Shown: in pieces, positions 28,171 to 36,456 of the stretch
Numbering within the stretch: the stretch's first letter is position 1
How the letters are laid out: every line of letters starts with the position of its first letter
NCBI RefSeq assembly: GCF_050563525.1
Contig: NZ_JBNXUN010000008.1
Location: 191,132-255,131 of the forward strand
Length of the DNA stretch: 64,000 nucleotides
Direction of reading: 5' to 3'
DNA from: Falsiroseomonas sp050563525
GTDB taxonomy: Bacteria > Pseudomonadota > Alphaproteobacteria > Acetobacterales > Acetobacteraceae
The notes under the pieces: generated by a model
What the model was told of the DNA's origin: nothing
Seen by the model: the letters and a program-made list of their open reading frames with translations, nothing else
Database searches by the model: none
Program-made: the position numbers and the translations under genes

Positions 28171-30918
28171 TCAGGCAGCAGACACGATCAAGGGGCGCAA
28201 GCGACGTATCGCCCATTTCTCCATCTCGAGCAGCGCGAAGATCAACACCGCGACCGCCAGCACGGGCAACCCTTCCGCGAGCGGATCCAGCGGCCGGGAC
28301 GCGAATAGCAACTGCATGGGCGCCGCGTAGGTGAAAAGCAACTGCAGGACGATGACCGCCGCGACCCCGATCAGCACGGCCCGGGTGCCGAGCATGCCGC
28401 GCCAGCTCAACGAAGCACCGTGCCGGTAGCGCACGCTGAACAGATAGGCGACTTCGGCCGCCACGAGTGTGTTGACGGCCATCGTCCGCGCCGTCTCGAC
28501 AGACAGCCCCTGCGCGGTGGCGAATTTGAACATGCCGAAGACGCAGCCGAAGAACAGCAGCGAGACGAAGACGATGCGCCAGACCACGAAGCCGGTGAGG
28601 AGCGGCTGGTCGGCCGGGCGCGGCGGCAGGCGCATGGTACCGGGCTCGGTCGGCTCGAAGGCGAGGGTCAGCGCGAGTGCGACCGAGCTCACCATGTTCA
28701 CCCACAGGATCTGCGTGGGCGTGATCGGCAGCTGAGTGCCGATCAGGATCGCCAGCACGATGCTCATCGCCTCGCCGCCGTTGATCGGCAGCAGGAAGGT
28801 GACGGTCTTGGTCAGGTTGTCATAGACGGTGCGCCCGGCGCGCACGGCCGCGGCGATGGTCGCGAAATTGTCGTCAGCCAACACCATCTCGGCCGCCTCC
28901 TTGGCGGCCTCCGTGCCCTTGCGGCCCATCGCCACGCCGACATCGGCGCGCTTGAGTGCGGGGGCGTCGTTCACCCCGTCGCCGGTCATGGCGACGACGG
29001 CGCCCCCCGCCTGCAGCGCCTCGACCAAACGCAGCTTGTGCTCGGGGCTGGTGCGGGCGAAGACGTCGCTCTCCATGGCGCGCGTGCGCAATGTCGCGTC
29101 GTCCATCATGTCGAGTTCCGCGCCGGTGACGACCTTGTCGGCCCCCAGCAGGCCGACCTGGCGCGCGATCGCGCCGGCGGTCGCGGCGTGGTCGCCGGTG
29201 ATCATCTTCACCCGGATGCCGGCGGCCTGGCACTCCGCCACCGCCGCCACCGCCTCCTCACGCGGGGGGTCGATCAGCCCGAGGAGGCCCAGAAGCACGA
29301 GCTTTCCCTCGATGTCGGCGGGCGACAGCGTGTCGGTGCCGTGCGGCAGGCCGGTCCTCGTTGCCACGGCAATCACGCGCATGCCCTCGGCCGCGAGCGT
29401 CTCGGCCCGGAGGCGCCAAGCGGCCGCGTCGAGCGGCGCGGCGCCGTCCTCGCACCGCACGGCGGCGCACATGTCGAGCACGCGTTCCGGCGCGCCCTTG
29501 ACGCAGACGAAGGCCGCCTCATGGCCGGCATGCAGCGTCGCCATGTAGCGATGGCGGCTGTCGAAGGGGATTTCGTCGCGCCGCGGATGGCGCAGCCGCG
29601 CCGCCTCGGGCACCAGCCCGGCGCGGGCGGCGAAGGCGAGCATGGCTCCCTCCATCGGATCCCCCGCGACGATCCAGCCGCCATCCGTCCCATCGCGCAG
29701 CGCGGCGTCGTTGCACAGCGCGGCGGCCTGGGCGAGTTCCTGGAGCAGGCTGCGCGCCGCCGGCCCCGAGGTCTCGCCCGCACGCGTCACCGTGCCTTCC
29801 GGGGCGTAGCCGGAGCCCGAAGCCTCGAACCGCCCGAACCCGGCGTCAGCCACCGCGACCGCCATTTCGTTGCGCGTCAGCGTGCCGGTCTTGTCGGAGC
29901 AAATGACCGAGACCGCACCGAGCGTCTCGACCGCCGGCAACTGCCGCACAATGGCGTTGCGCGCGGCCATGCGCCGCACACCGATCGCGAGCGTGATGGT
30001 CATCACCGCCGGCAGCCCCTCGGGGATGGAGGCGACCGCAATACCGACCACGGCCATGAAGGCTTCCTCGAGGCCGAAACCGCGAATCTGCCACGCGAAG
30101 GCGAAGATCAGGACTGCCAACCCGAGGATAACGACGGTCAGGCGCTTCGCGAAGGCATTCATCTGGCGGAGCAGTGGCGTCATCAGCGTCTGAACGCTGC
30201 CGAGCATGCCGCTGATGCGGCCGATCTCCGTTGCGGCGCCCGTGGCGACGACGATGCCCGTCGCCTGCCCCGCGGCGACCAGCGTGCCCAAGAACGCCAT
30301 GCACGTCCTGTCGCCCAGCGGCGCTCCCGAGGTCACGGGATCGGTGCTCTTGTCCACCGGCACGGATTCGCCGGTCAGGGCGGCTTCCTCGACGCGCAGG
30401 CCGCGGGCGCGCAGCAACCGCAGGTCTGCGGGAACACGGTCGCCCGGTTCGAGCAGCACGATGTCGCCGGGCACAAGCTCGGCCGCGATCACGGTCAAGC
30501 GCTTGCCATCGCGCAGGACCGAGGCGTGCGGGCTGAGCATGTCACGGATCGCGTTGAGCGCCTGTTCCGCCCGGCCCTCCTGGATGAAGGCGACGGTGGC
30601 GTTCACCAGCACGACGCAAAGAATGACGATCGCGTCCTTGAAGTAGCCGAGCGAGGCGGTGATCACCGCCGCGCCGAGCAGGACCTGGATCAGCAGGTTG
30701 TTGAAATGCGACAGGAAGCGAAGCAGGGCGCTGCGCCCTGCTGCGGCCGGAAGGGCATTCGGGCCATGCTCGGCGAGGCGCCGGGCAGCCTCGCCGCGGG
30801 TGAGCCCTGCGGACCCCGCACCCAGACGCCCCAGCGCCTCCTCCGCCGCGAGGCTGTGCCAGGCGGGACCAACCGCGGTAGGTCCGCGCCCCGGTTCGGC
30901 GGCCGGCGGAAGTGACAT
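28171..30918 (-). CDS. P-type cation-transporting ATPase (P2 type)
   Basis: A 915-residue P-type ATPase. An N-terminal cation-ATPase domain (WHSLAAEEALGRLGAGSAGL) is followed by the actuator motif LTGESVPVDKS, M4 with ASIPEGLPAVMTI, the phosphorylation site ICSDKTGTLTRNEMA, the nucleotide-binding KGAPERVLDMC and the hinge MTGDGVNDAPALKRADVGVAMG. M6 reads WVNMVSSVALALTLAFEP: the Asp usual in Ca2+-ATPases (NxxTD) is Ser, so strict Ca2+ specificity is doubtful. The ATG at 30918 has a strong gaggag Shine-Dalgarno; the in-frame ATG at 30981 does not. The native promoter region is interrupted by an IS630 copy about 90 bases upstream. Confidence 0.92.
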   Translation of the reverse strand: MSLPPAAEPGRGPTAVGPAWHSLAAEEALGRLGAGSAGLTRGEAARRLAEHGPNALPAAAGRSALLRFLSHFNNLLIQVLLGAAVITASLGYFKDAIVILCVVLVNATVAFIQEGRAEQALNAIRDMLSPHASVLRDGKRLTVIAAELVPGDIVLLEPGDRVPADLRLLRARGLRVEEAALTGESVPVDKSTDPVTSGAPLGDRTCMAFLGTLVAAGQATGIVVATGAATEIGRISGMLGSVQTLMTPLLRQMNAFAKRLTVVILGLAVLIFAFAWQIRGFGLEEAFMAVVGIAVASIPEGLPAVMTITLAIGVRRMAARNAIVRQLPAVETLGAVSVICSDKTGTLTRNEMAVAVADAGFGRFEASGSGYAPEGTVTRAGETSGPAARSLLQELAQAAALCNDAALRDGTDGGWIVAGDPMEGAMLAFAARAGLVPEAARLRHPRRDEIPFDSRHRYMATLHAGHEAAFVCVKGAPERVLDMCAAVRCEDGAAPLDAAAWRLRAETLAAEGMRVIAVATRTGLPHGTDTLSPADIEGKLVLLGLLGLIDPPREEAVAAVAECQAAGIRVKMITGDHAATAGAIARQVGLLGADKVVTGAELDMMDDATLRTRAMESDVFARTSPEHKLRLVEALQAGGAVVAMTGDGVNDAPALKRADVGVAMGRKGTEAAKEAAEMVLADDNFATIAAAVRAGRTVYDNLTKTVTFLLPINGGEAMSIVLAILIGTQLPITPTQILWVNMVSSVALALTLAFEPTEPGTMRLPPRPADQPLLTGFVVWRIVFVSLLFFGCVFGMFKFATAQGLSVETARTMAVNTLVAAEVAYLFSVRYRHGASLSWRGMLGTRAVLIGVAAVIVLQLLFTYAAPMQLLFASRPLDPLAEGLPVLAVAVLIFALLEMEKWAIRRLRPLIVSAA

Positions 30919-31011
30919 TCCACATCTCCTCTGACGTCGTGAGACCAAGATGCGTCCGGCGACGAGGAACCGGACGCCCAACCTACGCGGCCCGGGTAAT
31001 GCGCCGGTCTA

Positions 31012-32061
31012 GACTATGATCTTTTTACGTTGAAGCGTATCCTGCGTGTCGGAGGTAGTCGGAGCACTCGGCGGGTGTGAACTCGCCGAGGAGGGCGCCG
31101 ATGCGGTGCCACACGGCGGCGACGGAGCGCTCGTCGTGCTTGCGCAGCAGGGTCTTGCGCTTGCTGAAGACCATCTCGATGGGGTTCAGGTCGGGGCTGT
31201 AGGGCGGCAGGAAAAGCAGGTGCGCGCCCGCGGCGCGGATGGCGCGGCGCACGGCGCGGCCCTTGTGGGAGCCGAGGTTGTCGAGCACCACGACGTCGCC
31301 CGGCGCGAGGGTGGGGACGAGGAACTGCTGCACCCAGGCCAGGAACAGCGCGGCGTTGATCGGCCAGTCCAGCACGCACGGCACCTCGATGCGGTCGTGG
31401 CGGAGCGCTGCGAGGAACGTCATGGTCTTCCAACGTCCGTGCGGCACGCGCGCCACCAGGCGCTGGCCCCGCGGGGCGCGGCCGTGGGTGCGGGTCATGT
31501 TGGTCTTGGCCCAGGTCTCGTCCACGAACACCAGGCGCGCGGGGTCAACGCGCCCCTGGTGGCGCCGCCAACGCTCGCGCTCGCGCGCCACGTCCGGCCG
31601 CCGCTGCTCGGCCGCGTGCAGGCTTTTTTTTGACGGTGAGGCCCTCGCGGGCCAGGAAGCGCCACACCGCACCGTAGCCCACGCGCAGGCCGCGCACGGC
31701 CTCCAGCTCGGCGCGCAGCGCGCGGACCGTGATGTCGGGCGCGGCCGACACGCGGGCCAGCAGCCAGTCGCGCTCGGGCAGCAGCACGAGGCCGCGCGGC
31801 TTGCCGCCGGGGCGGGGTGCCGCGCTGCCCGTGTCGCGAGCGCGCTTGGACCAGCGCGCCGCGCTGGCCACGCTCACCACGAACTGCCGGGCCGCCTCCC
31901 GGCAACTCGCGCCCGCGGCCATCGCCGACACCACCCGCTCGCGCAGGTCCAGGGAGAGGGCTTGGGCCATCGCGGCTGGCCTCCATCCAGCCAGCAGCGT
32001 GAATCACAGAAAGAGCCGCGCCGGAATCCCAAACGTGATTCCACACAAGGGAGTCACGCTC
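31012..32061 (-). mobile_element. IS630-family insertion sequence
   Basis: The element is about 1,050 bp and is flanked by TA at 31010-31011 and 32062-32063, the standard IS630 target duplication. The ends are imperfect inverted repeats (left gactatgatctttttacgtt, right complement gagcgtgactcccttgtgtg). They match mainly at TAGA, TGA and the GT-GAA stretch. The right TA forms the first two bases of the stop codon of the adjacent universal stress gene. Confidence 0.8.
31025..31970 (-). pseudogene. IS630 transposase split by a frameshift at an A8 tract
   Basis: Two overlapping frames make one transposase. The first (31970 to about 31627) holds the helix-turn-helix part (LSLDLRERVVSAMAAGASCR). 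The second (from about 31631 to 31025) holds the DDE catalytic domain: VFVDETWAKTNMTRTHGR, VVVLDNLGSHKGRA and PPYSPDLNPIEMVFSKRK. They meet at a run of eight A on the coding strand (T8 at 31624-31631). A run of seven A would give one continuous frame (LTVKK-SLHAAEQ). Either this is an inactivating one-base insertion or full-length protein is made by slippage on the A tract. Confidence 0.85.
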
Positions 32062-32885
32062 TAGGCCGCGAGCAACGTAACCATCGCCGGGCCCCGGTCC
32101 AGCAGGTCCTGGGTCGCGCTGCCGAACAGAAGATTGTGCAGGGGCGCGTGGCGTACGGCGCCCATCACCAGCATATCCGCCTGGATGTTCCGCGCAACGT
32201 CCAGGATGGCGGGCATCACCCCGCCGCTGCCGCGCTGCACCGGCTGGAACTCGGCCTTCGCGCCGTGCCGCGCCAGCAGATGCGTCAGTCCGACCGCCGA
32301 CTGCCCCGATCGGAACTCCTTGTCGTCCGTGACACTCACCACTGTCACCATTTCCGCCTGCTTCATGAACGGCAAGGCGCCATGGACTGCGCGCACGGCC
32401 GCGGGCGAGGCATCCCAGGCCACAACGATCCGCCTGGGCACGGACGCGGCGGCCTGGCTCGACGGAACCAGCAGCATCGGCCGCCCGGACGAGAAAATGC
32501 CGCCGGTGGTGACCCAGCGCTTGCCCATGTCGGCACCCGACCCGAAGGACACGACACCGAGGTCGCTGACCCGCATCTGGTCCGCGAGGACCTCCCCGAT
32601 GCCGTAGGCGAAGCTGCTGCGGCCGCGCACCTCGAAACGCAGGCCGCGCGCCTCGAGTGCCGACCGGACGTGCAGCAGCACACCCTCCTCGCGTGCCGCC
32701 ATGTCGTTTTCCGGCATGTCGGCGTCGCCCCCCGCCATCTCGGGGTGGTAGACGTTCGCCGCGAAGACGAGTGCTGCAACATGCGCGGAATGCGCCTCTG
32801 CCAGGGCCAGGGGCAGCGCGATGGACGCATCCACCGCGCCCAGCGTGTCCGGCTCCACATGCAGCGCGATTGTCGAATAAGCCAC
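32061..32885 (-). CDS. Universal stress protein (two UspA domains)
   Basis: A 274-residue tandem UspA protein. The second domain is clearer, with VPRRIVVAWDASPAAVRAVH and the ATP-binding-type VMGAVRHAPLHNLLFGSATQ (G-2x-G-9x-GS pattern). The first domain is more divergent (SFGSGADMGKRWVTTGGIFS). The GTG at 32885 is chosen because aaggagg lies 8 bases upstream. Its stop codon TAG is formed by the TA target duplication plus the first base of the neighbouring IS630 element. Before insertion the gene would have been about 90 bases upstream of, and co-directional with, the P-type ATPase. It shares its upstream region with the divergent acyl-ligase fusion gene. Confidence 0.88.
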   Translation of the reverse strand: MAYSTIALHVEPDTLGAVDASIALPLALAEAHSAHVAALVFAANVYHPEMAGGDADMPENDMAAREEGVLLHVRSALEARGLRFEVRGRSSFAYGIGEVLADQMRVSDLGVVSFGSGADMGKRWVTTGGIFSSGRPMLLVPSSQAAASVPRRIVVAWDASPAAVRAVHGALPFMKQAEMVTVVSVTDDKEFRSGQSAVGLTHLLARHGAKAEFQPVQRGSGGVMPAILDVARNIQADMLVMGAVRHAPLHNLLFGSATQDLLDRGPAMVTLLAA

Positions 32886-33302
32886 TATCCCAGCCTCCTT
32901 CACGTTGAGTTTAGTTCCGCCGCGGATGAGGCCCGCATGAGGCGGGTTTTCAAGGGCAGCGCGCGGCGCCGGACCGCGGCATGGGCTCCCGTTCGCTCGT
33001 CCGTCCGCGCCTAGCCTCGCCATCGGCCCGGAGCCGCTTCCCGTCCCGGGCCGATGGCGCCCAGATGCGCTCAACGACTCCCAGATAGCATTGATGTGGA
33101 TCAAAACCGGCCGGTCGCGCCTAGGGGAACACGTCGCAGCCTGACGCGCGTTCGAACGCAGGGCGCGCGGTGCGCGCGTGGCGTCTCCTGATGCCGAGGG
33201 AGGCCGCGGAGCCGATGCCCCTGTCGGCGATCGCGTGCGCTTTCGCACGCGGCAGTGTGCTGTGGCGCTGCGCGGCGAGGCCGCGAGGAGTATTGGAACA
33301 GC
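32886..33302. promoter_or_regulatory. Divergent control region with FNR-type box
   Basis: This 417-base region separates the universal stress gene (minus) from the AMP-ligase/acyltransferase fusion (plus). It contains a perfect FNR/DNR/FixK-type palindrome TTGAT-gtgg-ATCAA at 33091-33104. The 33062-33119 segment is closely repeated upstream of the HTH gene at 36091, with the box at the same distance from the start of the repeat. Confidence 0.75.
33091..33104. promoter_or_regulatory. FNR/DNR-type operator, perfect consensus
   Basis: The sequence ttgatgtggatcaa matches TTGAT-N4-ATCAA exactly. It lies about 200 bases before the ATG of the fusion gene and about 210 bases before the GTG of the universal stress gene. 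It could serve either direction. It implies regulation by low oxygen or nitric oxide through a Crp/Fnr-family protein. Confidence 0.75.
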
Positions 33303-35969
33303 ATGACACCCGACCACCAAACGCTCGCTTTGCCTTCGACACTGCAGGCCGCGGTGCAAGACCTCGCGCAGGCCGGGTCGCGCGACGCGATCGTCTCCTT
33401 CGAGGCGAATCGGATGCGGGTGATCAGCTACCGCGACCTCGCCGCCGAGGTCGAGCGGCGGGCGCGCGGTCTCCTCCGTGCGGGTGTCGGGCTGGGCGAT
33501 CCGGTCATCCTCTGCGGGCCGGGCGGCGCCGACTGGATCATGGCCTGCCTCGCCGTCCTGCATTGCGGCGCCTGCGTGGTCCCGGTGGATGCGACGCTCG
33601 GCGCCGAGAGCTTCCGCCACGTGCTGCGCGACAGCGGGGCGCGCATCGCGCTGGTCGCGCAATCCTCGGCGTTGAGGCTGCACCGGCCGCTCGAGCAGCA
33701 GGGCGCGCGCGTGCTGCCGATGGCCCAGGACGACGCGCCGGACGACAGCCGCGAGGCCACCTTCGCGCGCGTCGGTCCCGGGGATCGCGCGATCCTGTTC
33801 TACACCTCGGGAACCACCGGGCCGCCCAAGGGCGTGCCGGTGACGCACGGGAACCTGATCTACCAGCTCCGCGTGCTCGCCGGCACGGGCATCGTGTCGG
33901 CCGAGGATCGTGTCCTGCTGCCGCTGCCGATGCACCATGTCTATCCGCTGGTGCTCGGCGTGCTCACGCCGCTCGCCGCCGGCATCGCGGTGGTGCTTCC
34001 GGCGGGCTTCACCGGCACGCAGTTGGTCGCCGCGCTGCAATCGGGCCGGCCGACGGTGATGATCGGCGTGCCGCGGCTGTTCGATGCCCTGACCAGCGCC
34101 GTGGCCGAGCGGATGCGACATGGCGGGCCTGTCGCGCAGGCGCTGTTTCGTGGCGCGCTCGGGCTGTCGCGCCTCGTCCGCCGCCGTTTCGGCTGGCGGA
34201 TCGGCCGCATGCTGTTCGCTCCGCTGCACCGCCGGCTCGGCCCATCCCTGCGCGTCGTCGTGTCGGGCGGCGCCGCGCTCAGGTCCGACACGGCCTGGAC
34301 CATGGAGGCACTCGGCTGGGAGGTCGCGAGCGGCTACGGGCTCACCGAGACCTCTCCAATGCTCACCATCCACCCGCCGGGCGCGATGCGCTTCGAGACC
34401 GTCGGCTGCGTGATCCCGGAGACCGAGCTGCGGATCGAGGGCGCGAGGGAGGGCAACGCCGAGGGCGAGGTGCTGGCCCGCGGCCCGGGCGTCTTCGCCG
34501 GCTACCACGAGTTGCCGGAGAAGACCGCGGAGGCCTTCACCGCGGATGGCTGGTTCCGCACCGGGGATCTCGGCCGGATCGACGCTTCGGGCTGGCTTTG
34601 TCTTACCGGGCGGCGCTCGACGGTGATCGTCACCGAGGGTGGCAAGAACCTCCAGCCCGAGGAGATCGAGGAGGTCTACCAGGCGCACCCGGCGATCGAG
34701 GAGATCGCGATTCTCCAGCACGACGGCCGCCTCGCCGGGTTGATCGTGCCAGCGCGGGCCGAGGACGGGGGCGAGGCGGCGATCCGCGAGGCCGTGCGCG
34801 AGGTCGCGCGCGCCCTGCCATCCTACCAGCACATCGCCGAGTACCGCCTGACCGCCGAGCCCATCCCGCGCACCCGGCTGGGCAAGCCGCGCCGCCAGCT
34901 CATCGTGCAGGCCTATGCGCGCGCCGGGGAGGCGGGGCGCGAGGACCGGGACCGCGCGAGCGGCCTCGTGCCGATCGAGACTCTTTCGGCCGACGACCGG
35001 GCGCTGCTCGAACACGACACGGCGCAGACGGTGCTCCGGATGCTCGGCGAGAGGTTCGCCGATCGCCGCATCGGGCCCGACAGCGACCTCCAGCTCGATC
35101 TCGGGATCGACTCGATCGGCTGGCTCGACCTGTCCCTCGACATCGCCGACCAGGCTGGCGTTACGTTGTCCGACGCGACGATCGGCGAGATCCGCACCGT
35201 ACGCGACCTGCTGGTGCGGGTGGCCGAGGGCGGCGATGCCGGGGCCGATGCGCGGCTGCCGCTCGAGGAGCCGGAGCGCGTGCTGGGCGAGGACGGGCTC
35301 CGCTGGCTGGAACCGCGCGGCACTGGTCAGCGGATCGCCGGCCGCGTGCTCGCGGCGGCGAACCGCCTGGTGTTCCGCCGGCTGTTCGGGCTCTGCGTGC
35401 GCGGCGCCGAGGCGCTTCCCGCCACGGGCCCCTTCGTGCTCGCGCCCAACCACGCGAGCTACCTCGACCCTTTCGCAATCGCCGCCGCGCTGGACGCGGC
35501 GCGGCTTGAGCGGATGTACTGGGCGGGCTGGAGCCGGCTGATCGTCACCGGACCGCTGCGCCGCGGCTTAGCCCGCATCGCCGGCATCCTTCCCGTGGAC
35601 GACGGACGTGCCACCGCGGCGAGCATCGCCTTCGGCAGTGCGGCTCTGCGGCGCGGCCATGCGCTCGCCTGGTTCCCCGAGGGCATCCGGTCCGCCGACG
35701 GGCAATTGCAGCCCTTCAAGGCCGGCATCGGCGTGCTCCTCGCGCGCCGCAACGACGTCCCGGTGGTGCCGGTGGTCCTGCGCGGGACCTTCGAGGCGTG
35801 GCCGCGATCACGCCGGCTGCCGCGGTTCCGCCGCCTCTCGGTGGAGTTCCTCGCCCCCTGCACGCCCGCCGAACTTGCCGCGGGAGGTACGGGCGATACC
35901 GAGGGGAAGCGGATCGTGAATGCGCTCCGGACGCGGATCGCCGTGGCGATTCGCACGCAGGCCAACTAA
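33303..35969 (+). CDS. Fused acyl-(AMP) ligase, acyl carrier domain and PlsC-type acyltransferase
   Basis: An 888-residue fusion of three modules. Residues about 15-540 form an AMP-binding acyl-CoA/ACP synthetase: FYTSGTTGPPKGVPVTHGNL, ASGYGLTETSPM, DGWFRTGDLGRID and TEGGKNLQPEEIEE. Residues about 565-650 resemble an acyl carrier domain with the phosphopantetheine site LQLDLGIDSIGWLDLSLDIA (DSI). The last 230 residues are a 1-acylglycerol-phosphate acyltransferase: APNHASYLDPF (NHxxxxD form), WFPEGIRSADG and VPVVPVVLRGTFEAWP. This suggests activation of a free fatty acid, tethering to the carrier and transfer to a lysolipid in one protein. The domain order is opposite to E. coli Aas. The ATG at 33303 has gaggag 12 bases upstream. 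Confidence 0.88.
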   Translation: MTPDHQTLALPSTLQAAVQDLAQAGSRDAIVSFEANRMRVISYRDLAAEVERRARGLLRAGVGLGDPVILCGPGGADWIMACLAVLHCGACVVPVDATLGAESFRHVLRDSGARIALVAQSSALRLHRPLEQQGARVLPMAQDDAPDDSREATFARVGPGDRAILFYTSGTTGPPKGVPVTHGNLIYQLRVLAGTGIVSAEDRVLLPLPMHHVYPLVLGVLTPLAAGIAVVLPAGFTGTQLVAALQSGRPTVMIGVPRLFDALTSAVAERMRHGGPVAQALFRGALGLSRLVRRRFGWRIGRMLFAPLHRRLGPSLRVVVSGGAALRSDTAWTMEALGWEVASGYGLTETSPMLTIHPPGAMRFETVGCVIPETELRIEGAREGNAEGEVLARGPGVFAGYHELPEKTAEAFTADGWFRTGDLGRIDASGWLCLTGRRSTVIVTEGGKNLQPEEIEEVYQAHPAIEEIAILQHDGRLAGLIVPARAEDGGEAAIREAVREVARALPSYQHIAEYRLTAEPIPRTRLGKPRRQLIVQAYARAGEAGREDRDRASGLVPIETLSADDRALLEHDTAQTVLRMLGERFADRRIGPDSDLQLDLGIDSIGWLDLSLDIADQAGVTLSDATIGEIRTVRDLLVRVAEGGDAGADARLPLEEPERVLGEDGLRWLEPRGTGQRIAGRVLAAANRLVFRRLFGLCVRGAEALPATGPFVLAPNHASYLDPFAIAAALDAARLERMYWAGWSRLIVTGPLRRGLARIAGILPVDDGRATAASIAFGSAALRRGHALAWFPEGIRSADGQLQPFKAGIGVLLARRNDVPVVPVVLRGTFEAWPRSRRLPRFRRLSVEFLAPCTPAELAAGGTGDTEGKRIVNALRTRIAVAIRTQAN

Positions 35970-35982
35970 TGACGCGGGCGCT

Positions 35983-36040
35983 CAGATGCGCTCGATCGCG
36001 CCCAGGTAGGGTTGATGCAGGTCAATGCCGGCCGGCGGCG
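35983..36040. repeat. Second copy of the FNR-box upstream segment
   Basis: About three quarters of positions match 33062-33119, both starting cagatgcgctc and ending around ccggccgg. The palindrome begins 29 bases in for both. The copy lies in the 121-base gap between the fusion gene and the HTH gene. Confidence 0.8.
36012..36025. promoter_or_regulatory. FNR/DNR-type operator, one mismatch
   Basis: The sequence ttgatgcaggtcaa fits TTGAT-N4-ATCAA with one change (G for A in the second half). It lies 66 bases upstream of the ATG at 36091, a good position for activation of the HTH-CBS-ADH gene group. Confidence 0.68.
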
Positions 36041-36090
36041 CTCGTGGCAACTCTGCCGGGCCTGACAAGTGTCGACACGGGAGGGGCGTG

Positions 36091-36456
36091 ATGCTGACGT
36101 GGCGGTTCCTGACCGTGAGGGAGGTCGCCGAGTTGGTCCAGGTGTCGGAGGCCACCGTCCGTCATTGGATCAAGCTGCGGGAACTAAGGGCCATCGCTCT
36201 GGGACGCGAGTGGCGGGTCATCCCTCGCGACCTCGAGGCTTTTCTCGGCACGCATGAAACCCGACGCGTGGCCGCATTCCCGGACGATGCCGCTGACGGA
36301 CCGGCCGCGATGCCTGGGTCACGGGGCGAGGCGGCGCCGGATCTGCCGGCCGACGCGTCCGAGCCCCAGGACGGCCGGCGCAACCACCGACGCATGCCGA
36401 CCTCCAAAAGGCGGGGGTCGCAGAATGGAGAAATGGAATGCTCGCCCGTGATCTGA
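36091..36456 (+). CDS. Excisionase/MerR-type HTH DNA-binding protein
   Basis: A 121-residue protein. The first 55 residues form a helix-turn-helix of the excisionase family (LTVREVAELVQVSEATVRHW, GREWRVIPRDLEAFL). The rest is a charged, proline-rich tail with no recognised domain. The ATG at 36091 has gggagggg about 6 bases upstream; an in-frame ATG at 36025 has no good site and falls at the FNR box. It overlaps the CBS gene by 19 bases, so the two are probably co-translated. Here it is far from any phage gene and is more likely a local regulator than an excisionase. Confidence 0.75.
   Translation: MLTWRFLTVREVAELVQVSEATVRHWIKLRELRAIALGREWRVIPRDLEAFLGTHETRRVAAFPDDAADGPAAMPGSRGEAAPDLPADASEPQDGRRNHRRMPTSKRRGSQNGEMECSPVI

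Noticed and set aside
32886..35453. Large minus-strand frame continuing upstream of the universal stress gene
   Set aside because: It is the antisense of the ligase-acyltransferase fusion and has no recognisable domains; a strong Shine-Dalgarno fixes the stress gene start at 32885.
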